Part shown: positions 25,491 through 34,153 of the stretch, piece after piece | Position numbering within the stretch: position 1 is the stretch's first letter | Layout of the letters: each line of letters opens with the position of its first letter | Assembly: GCA_045127595.1 (NCBI GenBank) | Contig: JBGVQS010000027.1 | Span: 1 to 64,000 of the forward strand | DNA length: 64,000 nucleotides | Direction: 5' to 3' | From: Scatosoma sp045127595 | GTDB lineage: Bacteria > Bacillota > Clostridia > Christensenellales > Borkfalkiaceae | The notes under the pieces: model-generated | The model's input: the letters and a program-made list of their open reading frames with translations, nothing else | Told to the model about the DNA's origin: nothing | The model's database searches: none | Translations under genes and position numbers: made by a program

Positions 25491-26588
25491 ATGAAAAACG
25501 GATGTATCGTATTAAAAACGGGACTTCTGTCCGAGGAAGAGCTTTATTCCGCGACAGAAGCGTTTTCCCGTGGCGGTTACGCCTTTGACGAAATCCGTCT
25601 GTTGCCCTACAAGGAAGGGGTAAACTTAACGCAAACCCTTTCCGCAATGAAACAGGAAACGGAAAATCTTTTGCTTTTGGTCGAGCCTATCGCGTTGCCG
25701 TTTGCAAGAAAAGCATTATCAGGTTTGTATGCGGAAAGCGGTTTTCAAGGCGAACAAGCTTTGCCTGCCTTGTATCAAGAAAAAGACCGAACGCTTTTCC
25801 TTTTGGAAACGGGGGATTCTATTCGCATTTACGAGCAAGTAAAAACCCTTTGCATTCCCTTTTTAGATAAAAAATACGGTGTTCGACATGACAAAATCAC
25901 CATTCGTTGCGTAGGTGCAAACGAAACGCACGTGGACGGTTTGATTGCAAAAGCAAAAGGGTATAATCAGGCGATTACCTATACCCATGTACGTAAACAC
26001 GATGAAGACGTGGTAGAAATCGTCTATGGGCAGGACGTACCGAAAATGACGGTAGACGACGTTTTGCGCTTGTTTGCGGACGGGCTTGGAGATACGGTGT
26101 ATGCGCTTGACGATACGCCGCTTGAAAAACAGCTCGTCAATTTGTTAAAGCTCCGCGGCAAGAAAATCAGCATTGCCGAATCCTTTACTGGGGGCGGAGT
26201 CGGGCGTAGAATTGTTTCCGTAGCAGGTGCAAGCGAAGTGTATTTTGAAGGCTTGAATACGTATAACGAGGATTCTAAAATCAAGCGTTTGGGGGTATCG
26301 GCTTATACGTTAAAGACGTTCGGGGCGGTATCGGATAGAACCGCTTGTGAAATGGCGGCAGGATTGCTCAATACAGGAGATTGCGATATATCTATTGCGA
26401 CGACTGGGTTGGCTGGACCAAAAACGGATAGATCGCTTTTGCCTATCGGGCTTTGCTACATAGCGATCGGCACAAAAGAACGAGTATTTGTATATCGCTA
26501 TAAATTTGACGGTACACGCACGGAAATCACGGAAAAGGCGATCAATTACGCGCTGTTTTTGGCGTATCGGCATTTGAAAAATATTTAA
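25491..26588 (+). CDS. cinA: CinA-like protein: CinA C-terminal domain with eroded N-terminal half
   Basis: Residues 200-365 form a clear CinA C-terminal (nicotinamide-nucleotide amidase-type) domain: ISIAESFTGGGVGRRIVSVA, YNEDSKIKRLGV and SIATTGLAGP. The N-terminal half sits where the MoaB/CinA-type nucleotide-binding domain should be, but its usual GTELLLG and GGLGPT motifs are not visible, and the total of 365 aa is about 50 short of typical full-length CinA. Amidase activity is therefore plausible, the N-terminal activity doubtful. Located directly before recA, as in many Gram-positives. Confidence 0.85.
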   Translation: MKNGCIVLKTGLLSEEELYSATEAFSRGGYAFDEIRLLPYKEGVNLTQTLSAMKQETENLLLLVEPIALPFARKALSGLYAESGFQGEQALPALYQEKDRTLFLLETGDSIRIYEQVKTLCIPFLDKKYGVRHDKITIRCVGANETHVDGLIAKAKGYNQAITYTHVRKHDEDVVEIVYGQDVPKMTVDDVLRLFADGLGDTVYALDDTPLEKQLVNLLKLRGKKISIAESFTGGGVGRRIVSVAGASEVYFEGLNTYNEDSKIKRLGVSAYTLKTFGAVSDRTACEMAAGLLNTGDCDISIATTGLAGPKTDRSLLPIGLCYIAIGTKERVFVYRYKFDGTRTEITEKAINYALFLAYRHLKNI

Positions 26589-26617
26589 AATAGAAAAAAA
26601 TAATAGGAGAAACATAA

Positions 26618-27646
26618 ATGGCAAACGAAAAAAATACGGACAAAATGAAAGCGTTAGACGCCGTTTTATTGCAGATTGAAAAGCAATACGGAAAAGGCTC
26701 TATTATGCGTTTGGGCGACGAGGCAGGGCAAACGGAAATCGAAGTAATTCCTTCCGGCTGTCTTACGTTGGATCTTGCGCTGGGGATCGGCGGCTTCCCT
26801 CGCGGTAGAATTATCGAAATTTACGGTCCTGAATCCTCAGGTAAAACGACGGTAGCGCTCCATGCGGTAGCGGAAGCGCAAAAAATGGGGGGTGTAGCGG
26901 CGTTTATCGACGCGGAACATGCGCTCGATCCCATCTACGCGAAAAAGCTCGGCGTAAATCTTGACGATTTATACGTTTCGCAGCCTGATACTGGGGAACA
27001 GGCGCTCGATATTACGGACGCGCTTGTTAGAAGCTCGGCGGTGGATATTATCGTTATCGACTCGGTAGCGGCGCTCACGCCGAAAGCGGAAATCGAAGGG
27101 GATATGGGCGATTCTCACGTAGGCTTGCAGGCAAGATTGATGTCGCAAGCATTGAGGAAGCTTACTGCAATCGTAAACAAATCCAAAACGTGTGTTATTT
27201 TCATCAACCAACTTCGTGAAAAGGTAGGCGTAATGTTTGGCAACCCCGAAACGACTCCGGGCGGTAAAGCATTGAAATTCTATGCAAGTATGCGTTTGGA
27301 TATTAGAAAGACGGATACCCTCAAAGACGCAGACGGCGCGATGGGCAATCGCACGAAAGCGAAAGTCGTTAAAAACAAGCTCGCGCCTCCGTTCAGACAG
27401 GCGGAATTTGACATTGTGTTCGGGGAAGGTATTTCTCGCGAAGGGTGCATTATTGATATGGGCGTACAATTCGACGTTATCGGCAAGAACGGCGCGTTCT
27501 TCAATTATAACGGCGTGAAAGTGGCGCAAGGTCGTGAAAAAATGCGTTTATTCCTGCGCGATAATCCCGAAGTTATGGCGGAAATCGAGCAAAAAATCCG
27601 CGACGCCGCAAAAGGCAAAGTGGAAGAAATGGCGGACGATGAATAA
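26618..27646 (+). CDS. recA: Recombinase RecA
   Basis: DNA-strand-exchange ATPase and SOS co-protease. Walker A GPESSGKTTVALH near residue 67, Walker B DIIVIDSVAAL near 140, L2 loop INQLREKVGVMFGNPETTPG near 195. 342 aa, normal length. AGGAG precedes ATG 26618. Only 29 bp separates it from cinA, with no LexA-type box, so it is read with the upstream genes. Confidence 0.99.
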   Translation: MANEKNTDKMKALDAVLLQIEKQYGKGSIMRLGDEAGQTEIEVIPSGCLTLDLALGIGGFPRGRIIEIYGPESSGKTTVALHAVAEAQKMGGVAAFIDAEHALDPIYAKKLGVNLDDLYVSQPDTGEQALDITDALVRSSAVDIIVIDSVAALTPKAEIEGDMGDSHVGLQARLMSQALRKLTAIVNKSKTCVIFINQLREKVGVMFGNPETTPGGKALKFYASMRLDIRKTDTLKDADGAMGNRTKAKVVKNKLAPPFRQAEFDIVFGEGISREGCIIDMGVQFDVIGKNGAFFNYNGVKVAQGREKMRLFLRDNPEVMAEIEQKIRDAAKGKVEEMADDE

Positions 27647-27654
27647 GAATAGGA

Positions 27655-27690
27655 AACGGAGTGCAAAAAAGCACTCCGTTCTATTTTTGT
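27655..27690 (+). terminator. Intrinsic terminator after recA
   Basis: AACGGAGTGC, loop A6, GCACTCCGTT followed by CTATTTTT. Confidence 0.9.
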
Positions 27691-27730
27691 GAAAATTTTA
27701 CATTTACGGAAACAAATTTTTCTCAAACAA

Positions 27731-27759
27731 TTGACTTTTGGTAAAATATATTGTAAAAT
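27731..27759 (+). promoter_or_regulatory. Promoter of rny
   Basis: TTGACT (27731-27736), 17-nt spacer, TAAAAT (27754-27759), giving an AU-rich leader of about 85 nt. Confidence 0.75.
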
Positions 27760-27850
27760 ATACTTGATAGAAAAAATTATAAGTCGGATTTTTGTAAAAT
27801 CCGTTGAAATAATGGCTTTATCAATTTAATTTTATACAGGAGGCACAAAT

Positions 27851-29467
27851 ATGCAAAACGTTACTTTGAGCGTCCTGTTTCTCGCAGCCAAGATAAACGT
27901 TGTTATCGCGGTAGTTATCGCGCTCGCAACGCTTTTTGTCGGTGCATTTGTCGGCGTAATAGTTCACGGAAGAATTTCGGCGAAGAAAGTAGGTACTACG
28001 AAAGAACAAGTTCGTAAAATTACCTTAGATGCGGAAGCCGAAGCTGAAAGAATTAAAGCTCAGGGCAAAGAAGAAAGCAAACGCGCCTTAAAGGAAGCGT
28101 TGCTTGAAGCCAAGGAACAGGATTTAAAATTAAGAAACGAATTCGAACGCGAAACCAAAGAAAAGAAAGCTGAAATCCAAAAAATGGAACAGCGTGTTAC
28201 CCAAAAGGAAGACGCTCTTGATAAAAAGGCAGAAGCGCTCGAACAGCAAAAGGCAAATCTTCTTAAAAAAGAAGAAGAAGTGGAACAGCTTCAAGAAAAA
28301 CTCAATTCCCAACACGAATTGATGATTCGCGAGCTTGAAAAAGTGGCGCAGCTGACCAAAGAAGAAGCGAAAAAGCTTTTGGCGGAAGAAATTCTCGACG
28401 GCGTACGCCATGACGTAGCGATTCAGGTACGTAACCTTGAACAGCAGGCAAAAGACGAAGCGGATATGAACGCGAAGAAGATTATTTCGCTTGCCATTCA
28501 AAAATGCGCGGCGGATCAGGCTTCGGAAATCACCGTTTCCGTTGTACCTCTTCCCAATGACGATATGAAAGCGCGTATTATCGGGCGCGAAGGTAGAAAT
28601 ATCCGTGCGCTTGAAAACGCTACGGGGATCGAGCTTATTATCGACGATACGCCCGAAGTGGTTATTTTGTCTGGCTTTGATCCCGTTAGACGTGAAATTG
28701 CCCGTCTTTCTCTTGAAAAACTGATCAACGACGGTAGAATCCACCCCGCACGTATCGAAGAAACGGTGGAAAAAGTTTCCCGCGAAATGGATTTGCAAAT
28801 CAAGGAAGCAGGGGAAGCGGCTGTATTCGAAGCAGGTATTTTTGGATTACATCCCGAATTGATCAAATTGATCGGCCGTTTGAAATTCAGAACGAGCTAC
28901 GGTCAAAACGTTTATAAGCATTCGGTTGAAGTTGCTACGCTTGCAGGACAAATGGCGGCAGAGCTTGGCTTAGACGTCAACTTCGCAAAGCGCGCTGGGT
29001 TGCTTCACGACATCGGTAAAGCGGTGGATCAGGAACAGGAAGGCACGCACATTCAAATCGGTGCGGATCTTGCGAAGAAATACAAGGAAAACGCCAACAT
29101 TGTCAATGCGATTATGGCGCATCACGGCGACGTAGAACCCAAGACGATCGAAGCTGTATTGATTCAGGCGGCGGACGCAATTTCGGGCGCACGTCCCGGT
29201 GCAAGACGCGAAATGGGCACGAACTACGTGAAACGTCTTGAAAAGCTGGAAGAAATCGCGTCGAGCTTCCATGGCGTTGACAAGAGCTATGCAATCCAAG
29301 CGGGTCGCGAAGTCCGCGTAATCGTGAAGCCTGAACAGGTTGACGACGCGCAAGCGCTTTTCCTTGCAAAAGACATTGCGAAAAAGATTGAAACGGAGCT
29401 TGAGTATCCCGGTCAAATCAAAGTCAACGTTATCCGCGAATTCCGCGGCGTTGAATACGCGAAATAA
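27851..29467 (+). CDS. rny: Ribonuclease Y
   Basis: Membrane-anchored endoribonuclease that initiates mRNA decay in Firmicutes. N-terminal membrane segment (about residues 12-38), then a long Glu/Lys-rich coiled coil (50-215), a KH domain (IIGREGRNIRALENATGIEL near 240) and an HD phosphohydrolase domain with AGLLHDIGKAVD near 380. 538 aa. AGGAGG precedes ATG 27851. Own promoter and terminator. Confidence 0.98.
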   Translation: MQNVTLSVLFLAAKINVVIAVVIALATLFVGAFVGVIVHGRISAKKVGTTKEQVRKITLDAEAEAERIKAQGKEESKRALKEALLEAKEQDLKLRNEFERETKEKKAEIQKMEQRVTQKEDALDKKAEALEQQKANLLKKEEEVEQLQEKLNSQHELMIRELEKVAQLTKEEAKKLLAEEILDGVRHDVAIQVRNLEQQAKDEADMNAKKIISLAIQKCAADQASEITVSVVPLPNDDMKARIIGREGRNIRALENATGIELIIDDTPEVVILSGFDPVRREIARLSLEKLINDGRIHPARIEETVEKVSREMDLQIKEAGEAAVFEAGIFGLHPELIKLIGRLKFRTSYGQNVYKHSVEVATLAGQMAAELGLDVNFAKRAGLLHDIGKAVDQEQEGTHIQIGADLAKKYKENANIVNAIMAHHGDVEPKTIEAVLIQAADAISGARPGARREMGTNYVKRLEKLEEIASSFHGVDKSYAIQAGREVRVIVKPEQVDDAQALFLAKDIAKKIETELEYPGQIKVNVIREFRGVEYAK

Positions 29468-29471
29468 GCAA

Positions 29472-29504
29472 AAAACTCTCTCTTACACTGTAGGAGAGAG
29501 TTTT
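29472..29504 (+). terminator. Intrinsic terminator after rny
   Basis: AAAACTCTCTC and GAGAGAGTTTT form an 11-bp stem with an 11-nt loop. Confidence 0.85.
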
Positions 29505-29534
29505 CTTGTATAAAGAAACCAAATCGTATTGAAT

Positions 29535-29575
29535 AAAAAATCGACAAGCTTCCTATTGAAACTTGTCGATTTTTT
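29535..29575 (-). terminator. Terminator of tRNA-Thr (bidirectional hairpin)
   Basis: AAAAAATCGACAAG and CTTGTCGATTTTTT form a 14-bp stem that starts at the 3' CCA of the tRNA on the minus strand and has a T tract on either strand. Confidence 0.85.
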
Positions 29576-29650
29576 GGAGCTACTGGCCGGACTTGAACCG
29601 GCGACCTGCTGATTACGAATCAGCTGCTCTACCGACTGAGCCACAGTAGC
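29575..29650 (-). tRNA. tRNA-Thr (anticodon CGT)
   Basis: Reading the minus strand: acceptor GCTACTG paired with CAGTAGC, D-arm GCTC/GAGC, anticodon stem GCTGA/TCAGC around the loop TTCGTAA (anticodon CGT, reads ACG), T-arm GCCGG-TTCAAGT-CCGGC, discriminator T and an encoded CCA end. Confidence 0.95.
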
Positions 29651-29773
29651 ATTTCATTTGCGCCGCTTGCAACAGCTTTATTATTATACCCAATCAAAAT
29701 AAAAAAAGCAAGCGTTTTACTGCAATATTTTTAATTTTTTTCATATTTTTTCATTTTTATTTTAAGAAAATTA

Positions 29774-29797
29774 AAAAAACGCCGTTTGGCGTTTTTT
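29774..29797. terminator. Terminator of tmcAL (bidirectional hairpin)
   Basis: AAAAAACGCC, loop GTTT, GGCGTTTTTT, directly after the tmcAL stop on the minus strand. Confidence 0.8.
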
Positions 29798-29798
29798 C

Positions 29799-30944
29799 TC
29801 ATACAAATACGTTTTTCTCGACGCGGTTTTGCGGATATAACAAACCGTAAATCTTTTCCGCATACATATCCTTTTCAAAGCACTCTTTTGCAATATCGCT
29901 CAATTTTTCTTCATCATGCGCCCTTATAAGCAAAGGGAAAGCGCTTTCGCTTATTGCTGATAACACTTCTGCGCGCTCCTTTTTAATCGCCAAAACACGC
30001 AAATATAAAGTGTTTTGCAGACTTTCTCTCGTTAAGAGTTCGTCGATATTCAATAAATTTTGTAAAGCGATACGACGGATTCTGGAAGAAGTATATCTTG
30101 TAGAAGTGAGCGTATTACAAAGCGGCGCATCAAGCAAAGCCGCCTTTTTAAAGGCGTTTTCAAGCCCTTCGGTGCAATCGCAAACGCTCGCAATTTGTTC
30201 GGGGAATTTTTGTAAAATTGCCAACTTTTCCAAAATGTCCAAGCTTTTTTCGAGCGCTTTCGGCAAATCCGCATTCACGAAATCTGGCAGCTTATCCGAA
30301 ATAGAATTTCCCGTTTGAATCGCCGCGCGAATCGCCGTTGCGGATGAAAAGCCCTCGCTTAATTCCTTATCCGAGTATCTATTTCCAAGCCGTTCGATCG
30401 GCAAAATATCTACGTCAGGGCGCATATTCAACAGCGCGCGGGTGTATTCCACGCCCAAAATATTATTCGGGGAAGAAAGTACGTCGAAAGGGATAAAGCC
30501 CGTGTAAGCCTGCGCTCGTGCTTTTGCGTAACTCACGCCCGTAGCAAGCAGGGCTTTTATTTTTTCGGAAACGGCTTTCGGTTCGTCGTTCATACAGCGC
30601 GCCGCAAGCTTAAAAGCGGCTTTGTTTGCTGTTTCCGCACCAAAACAAAGGGTAGTAACGTCGGGAATAGAAGAAAGAATTTTGACCGCGCCTTTCGCAA
30701 AAAGCTCCGCGTTGGAAGTGGCGAAAGGGGTAGGCAATTCGACGACAATATCTGCGCCCGCAAGGATAGCGTGCCGTGCGCGTGTAAATTTATCCATTAC
30801 GGCAGCCTCTCCGCGTTGCACGAAATTTCCGCTCATCACACAAAGCACAGCGTCAGCGCCCGAAAGGCGTTTTGCTTCTTTCAGTTGATATAAATGCCCG
30901 TTATGGAAAGGGTTATATTCACAAATAATCGCGCAAATTTTCAT
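29799..30944 (-). CDS. tmcAL: tRNA(Met) cytidine acetate ligase TmcAL
   Basis: ATP-dependent enzyme that makes N4-acetylcytidine at the wobble position of elongator tRNA-Met, using acetate. The nucleotidyltransferase-like N-terminus ICEYNPFHNGHLYQL (with HNGH), MSGNFVQRGE near residue 38 and the full 381-aa length match the YlbM/TmcAL family. ATG 30944 follows GGAAAT. It is divergent from pta-ackA, which handles acetyl phosphate and acetate, its co-substrate; the functional link is an inference. Confidence 0.93.
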   Translation of the reverse strand: MKICAIICEYNPFHNGHLYQLKEAKRLSGADAVLCVMSGNFVQRGEAAVMDKFTRARHAILAGADIVVELPTPFATSNAELFAKGAVKILSSIPDVTTLCFGAETANKAAFKLAARCMNDEPKAVSEKIKALLATGVSYAKARAQAYTGFIPFDVLSSPNNILGVEYTRALLNMRPDVDILPIERLGNRYSDKELSEGFSSATAIRAAIQTGNSISDKLPDFVNADLPKALEKSLDILEKLAILQKFPEQIASVCDCTEGLENAFKKAALLDAPLCNTLTSTRYTSSRIRRIALQNLLNIDELLTRESLQNTLYLRVLAIKKERAEVLSAISESAFPLLIRAHDEEKLSDIAKECFEKDMYAEKIYGLLYPQNRVEKNVFV

Positions 30945-30963
30945 ATTATTTCCAACGTTTTCC

Positions 30964-30992
30964 TTTACATTAAAAAAATAATGTGTTATAAT
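30964..30992 (+). promoter_or_regulatory. Promoter of pta-ackA
   Basis: TTTACA (30964-30969), 17-nt spacer, TATAAT (30987-30992). Confidence 0.8.
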
Positions 30993-31005
30993 GATAAAGA
31001 ATGGG

Positions 31006-31024
31006 AATACTCCATAGGAGTATT
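31006..31024 (+). promoter_or_regulatory. Short perfect hairpin in the pta leader
   Basis: AATACTCC-ATA-GGAGTATT begins a few bases after the predicted start site. No T tract follows, so it is not a terminator; it may be an operator or an mRNA-stabilising hairpin. Confidence 0.5.
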
Positions 31025-31079
31025 ATACACGAAAAAGAAAAATAAATAAAGCGTTTATGCGTTTGAAGGAGATAATCGT

Positions 31080-32078
31080 ATGAAAAATATTCTTGAAGAA
31101 ATCAAACTCAAAGCAAAAGCCTTACAAAAAACCATCGTTTTGTGTGAAGGCGAAGACAGCCGCGTGGTAAAAGCGGCAGCCGACGCAATCAAGGAAGGGA
31201 TTGCAAAAATCGTTTTACTTGGCAACGAAGCGGATATAAAAGCAAAAAATCCCGACGTAAATCTTGACGGAGTAACGGTCATCGATCCGTTGACTTCGGA
31301 CAAGTTGCCCGAATATAACGCAAAACTTTGCGAACTCCGCGCGTCCAAGGGTATGACGCCCGAACAAGCGGCGAAGCTTTTGACGGACGGAACGTATTTC
31401 GGCGCAATGATGTTGAAGATGGGGGACGTTGACGGTCTTGTATCGGGCGCGTGCCATTCGACGGCAAATACTCTCCGCCCTGGTCTTCAAATCATTAAGA
31501 CGGCAAAAGGCTGTTCTTCCGTATCAAGCTTTAACTTGATGCTTTGCCCGCCGCAGGGTAATCAGTATTGCCCCGACGGACTCGTTATTTTTGCCGATTG
31601 CGGCTTGAATCCCACCTATACAAGCGAAGGACTTGCGGATTGTGCGATTGCAACGGCAAACTCCGCAAAGGCGATTGCAGGGATTGATCCGAAAGTAGCT
31701 ATGCTTTCGTTCTCGACGAAGGGGAGCGCAAAGCACGACAACGTTACGCTCGTTGCGGAAGCGGTTAAAATTGCGAAAGAAAAAGCGCCTGATTTAAAGC
31801 TTGACGGCGAATTGCAATTCGACGCGGCGATCGTGCCTTCGGTAGCGGCACTCAAAGCGCCCGACTCCGACGTAGCAGGTAAGGCGAACGTATTTATTTT
31901 CCCCGACTTGCAAGCGGGCAATATCGGCTATAAAATTGCGGAAAGACTTGGCGGTTTTATGGCGGTAGGCCCTATTTGCCAAGGCTTCGCAAAACCGCTC
32001 AACGACCTCTCTCGCGGCTGTAAATCGGAAGATATCGTAGCGGCAATCGCGATTACTGCATTGCAAACGCAGCTTTAA
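31080..32078 (+). CDS. pta: Phosphate acetyltransferase
   Basis: Converts acetyl-CoA and phosphate to acetyl phosphate in fermentative acetate formation. 332 aa, the short Pta form without regulatory domains. Conserved stretches: LCEGEDSRVVKAA near residue 22, GACHSTANTLRPGLQII near 128, and PDLQAGNIGYKIAERLGG near 280. SD AAGGAG before ATG 31080. Operon with ackA, 9 bp downstream. Confidence 0.97.
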   Translation: MKNILEEIKLKAKALQKTIVLCEGEDSRVVKAAADAIKEGIAKIVLLGNEADIKAKNPDVNLDGVTVIDPLTSDKLPEYNAKLCELRASKGMTPEQAAKLLTDGTYFGAMMLKMGDVDGLVSGACHSTANTLRPGLQIIKTAKGCSSVSSFNLMLCPPQGNQYCPDGLVIFADCGLNPTYTSEGLADCAIATANSAKAIAGIDPKVAMLSFSTKGSAKHDNVTLVAEAVKIAKEKAPDLKLDGELQFDAAIVPSVAALKAPDSDVAGKANVFIFPDLQAGNIGYKIAERLGGFMAVGPICQGFAKPLNDLSRGCKSEDIVAAIAITALQTQL

Positions 32079-32087
32079 GGAGATACT

Positions 32088-33281
32088 ATGAAAGTTCTTG
32101 TTATCAATTCAGGCAGTTCTTCATTAAAATATCAACTGATCGATATGGAAACGGAAAACGTAATTGCAAAAGGCACTTGCGAACGTATCGGTATCGACGG
32201 ATCAAAGCTCACACATAAGGCAAAGGGCAAAGAAACGGTTATCCAGCAAGCAATGCCTAATCACAACGTAGCGGTTGCGCTTGTTTTAAAGGCATTGACG
32301 GATGCGGAAACGGGCGTTATTTCCTCTATGGAAGAAATCGACGCGGTAGGGCATAGAGCGGTTGCTTCGGGCGAAGTATTCAAAAAGCCCACCCTTGTAA
32401 CGGAAGATAGTATCGCAAAAATGGAAGAACTTGCAGACCTTGCGCCCTTGCACAATCCTCCTGCGATTATCGGGGTAAAAGCGTGTAAAGCGGCTATGCC
32501 CAACACGCCGATGGCATTTGTATTTGACACAAGTTTCCATTTCACAATGCCCGATTATGCGTATATGTACGGCATCAATTACGAAGACTATGAAAAGTAT
32601 TCCGTTCGCCGTTACGGTTTCCACGGCACGAGCCACAAGTTCGTTTCGCAGGAAGCGGCGAAATATTTGAATAAAAAGCCCGAGGAATTAAAAATTGTTA
32701 CCTGCCATTTAGGGAACGGTTCTTCGATTACGGCGATTGACGGCGGCAAGAGCGTTGACACGTCCATGGGCTTTACGCCGCTTGCAGGCGTGCCTATGGG
32801 TACGCGCAGCGGGGATATTGACTGCGCGGTAGTGGAATATCTCGCACAAAAGAAAGGTCTTACCTTGCCTGAAACGCTCACCTATCTCAATAAACAGTGC
32901 GGTGTTGCAGGGATTTCCGGCGTATCGAGCGATTTCCGCGATTTGACGGCGGCAAGAGACGCTGGGAACAAGCGTGCGGCGCTTGCGCTGGATATGTTCT
33001 CGTATGCTTGCAAAAAATACGTAGGCGCATATGCGGCGGCTATGAACGGGGTAGACTGTATTGTATTCACGGCGGGCGTAGGGGAAAATACCCCTTGCGT
33101 ACGTGCGGCGATTTGCGAAAATATGCAATATCTCGGCTTGGAAATCGATTTGGAAAAGAACGAAGAAAAGAACAACGGCGCAATTCGCGATATTACGGGT
33201 CAGAATTCAAAAGTCAAAGTTTTGATTATTCCAACCAACGAAGAACTCGTTATTGCGAGAGAAACCGTGGAATTATTGTAA
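32088..33281 (+). CDS. ackA: Acetate kinase
   Basis: Makes ATP and acetate from acetyl phosphate. Signature MKVLVINSGSSSLKYQL at the N-terminus, family motif MGFTPLAGVPMGTRSGDID near residue 225, and FTAGVGENT near 325. 397 aa. AAGGAG before ATG 32088. With pta it forms the acetate/ATP branch. Confidence 0.98.
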   Translation: MKVLVINSGSSSLKYQLIDMETENVIAKGTCERIGIDGSKLTHKAKGKETVIQQAMPNHNVAVALVLKALTDAETGVISSMEEIDAVGHRAVASGEVFKKPTLVTEDSIAKMEELADLAPLHNPPAIIGVKACKAAMPNTPMAFVFDTSFHFTMPDYAYMYGINYEDYEKYSVRRYGFHGTSHKFVSQEAAKYLNKKPEELKIVTCHLGNGSSITAIDGGKSVDTSMGFTPLAGVPMGTRSGDIDCAVVEYLAQKKGLTLPETLTYLNKQCGVAGISGVSSDFRDLTAARDAGNKRAALALDMFSYACKKYVGAYAAAMNGVDCIVFTAGVGENTPCVRAAICENMQYLGLEIDLEKNEEKNNGAIRDITGQNSKVKVLIIPTNEELVIARETVELL

Positions 33282-33309
33282 AAATTCAAAAAATTATATA
33301 AAAAATAAG

Positions 33310-33338
33310 TTGACAAAGTCGTTGAAATATACTATACT
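33310..33338 (+). promoter_or_regulatory. Promoter of the DUF177-rpmF operon
   Basis: TTGACA (33310-33315), 17-nt spacer, TATACT (33333-33338). The predicted start near 33345 leaves only about 9 nt before the ATG. Confidence 0.8.
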
Positions 33339-33353
33339 TGTTAAAGTCGGTTT

Positions 33354-33761
33354 ATGATGATTATCGATATAAGAAAACTCAATGCGCAAAAAAAGTATTC
33401 GGGGAGCATGGAATTTACCTATTCCGCGCCTGAAACTTTGATAGAAATTCCTTTCACGAAATTTTCCGCGCCCGTCAAGGTTACGTTTGATTACGAGCTG
33501 TACGAGGACGACTCTATCGAGTTGAAAGGGAAAGTTTCCTATCGCTTAGAAGGGCAATGTTCCCGTTGCTTAAAGGAAGCGTCTATCGAAGTGGAAGGGG
33601 AACTCGACGCTTTGTTTGAACCCTATCAGGATTACGAAGATTACGGCTACACCAACGGTATGGCGGACATTACGCGGGCTGTGGATGACGCAATCATGGC
33701 AAGTATGCCCTTTTTGCTTTCCTGTGGGGAAGATTGCAAAGAAATTCGGTTTTCAAAATAA
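33354..33761 (+). CDS. YceD/DUF177 family protein
   Basis: Member of the family co-encoded with ribosomal protein L32 in most bacteria and linked to 23S rRNA processing or accumulation. 135 aa; contains CSRCL near residue 64 and a C-terminal CGEDCKEI, matching DUF177. ATG 33354 (or the next codon, ATG 33357) has no visible ribosome binding site, and the predicted transcript begins only about 9 nt upstream. Followed by rpmF, 38 bp downstream. Confidence 0.9.
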   Translation: MMIIDIRKLNAQKKYSGSMEFTYSAPETLIEIPFTKFSAPVKVTFDYELYEDDSIELKGKVSYRLEGQCSRCLKEASIEVEGELDALFEPYQDYEDYGYTNGMADITRAVDDAIMASMPFLLSCGEDCKEIRFSK

Positions 33762-33799
33762 CCAAATAAATTGAAAGAATAATAACGAGAGGTGTTAAT

Positions 33800-33991
33800 A
33801 TGGCAGTACCTAAGAGTAAACAATCCAAGAGTAGAACAAACAAGAGATTTGCAAACTACAAAGCAACGGCAGCTACGCTCGTTGAATGCCCCCATTGCCA
33901 CGAACTTGCGCAAGCTCATAGAGTATGCAAGAACTGCGGCTATTATGACGGCGCAGAAGTAGTTGCTCCCAAAGAAGAAAAGAATAACTAA
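33800..33991 (+). CDS. rpmF: 50S ribosomal protein L32
   Basis: Large-subunit protein, 63 aa. MAVPKSKQSKSRTNKR start and a four-cysteine zinc ribbon (CPHC ... CKNC), so this is the zinc-binding (C+) form. SD GAGAGGTG before ATG 33800. A terminator follows. Confidence 0.98.
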   Translation: MAVPKSKQSKSRTNKRFANYKATAATLVECPHCHELAQAHRVCKNCGYYDGAEVVAPKEEKNN

Positions 33992-34015
33992 TTTTTTCGT
34001 CTAAACGGAACAGTC

Positions 34016-34042
34016 AGACGGGTGGTTTACACCCGTCTTTTT
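34016..34042 (+). terminator. Intrinsic terminator after rpmF
   Basis: AGACGGGTG, loop GTTTA, CACCCGTCT, then TTTT. Confidence 0.88.
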
Positions 34043-34102
34043 GCGTTTGCAATTTATTTTTAAAAATATTTATAAAATTAACCGCGGTTAAGAAAATATT
34101 GC

Positions 34103-34132
34103 TTGACTTTTTTTCTTGGAAAGTGTTATACT
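34103..34132 (+). promoter_or_regulatory. Promoter of copA
   Basis: TTGACT (34103-34108), 18-nt spacer, TATACT (34127-34132). No CsoR- or CopY-type operator was recognised around it. Confidence 0.7.
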
Positions 34133-34153
34133 GTATAAGAAAGGAGAAAGGAT

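Noticed and set aside
29575..29650. Possible protein-coding frame across the tRNA region
   Set aside because: The cloverleaf, anticodon and encoded CCA are complete, so it is a tRNA gene.
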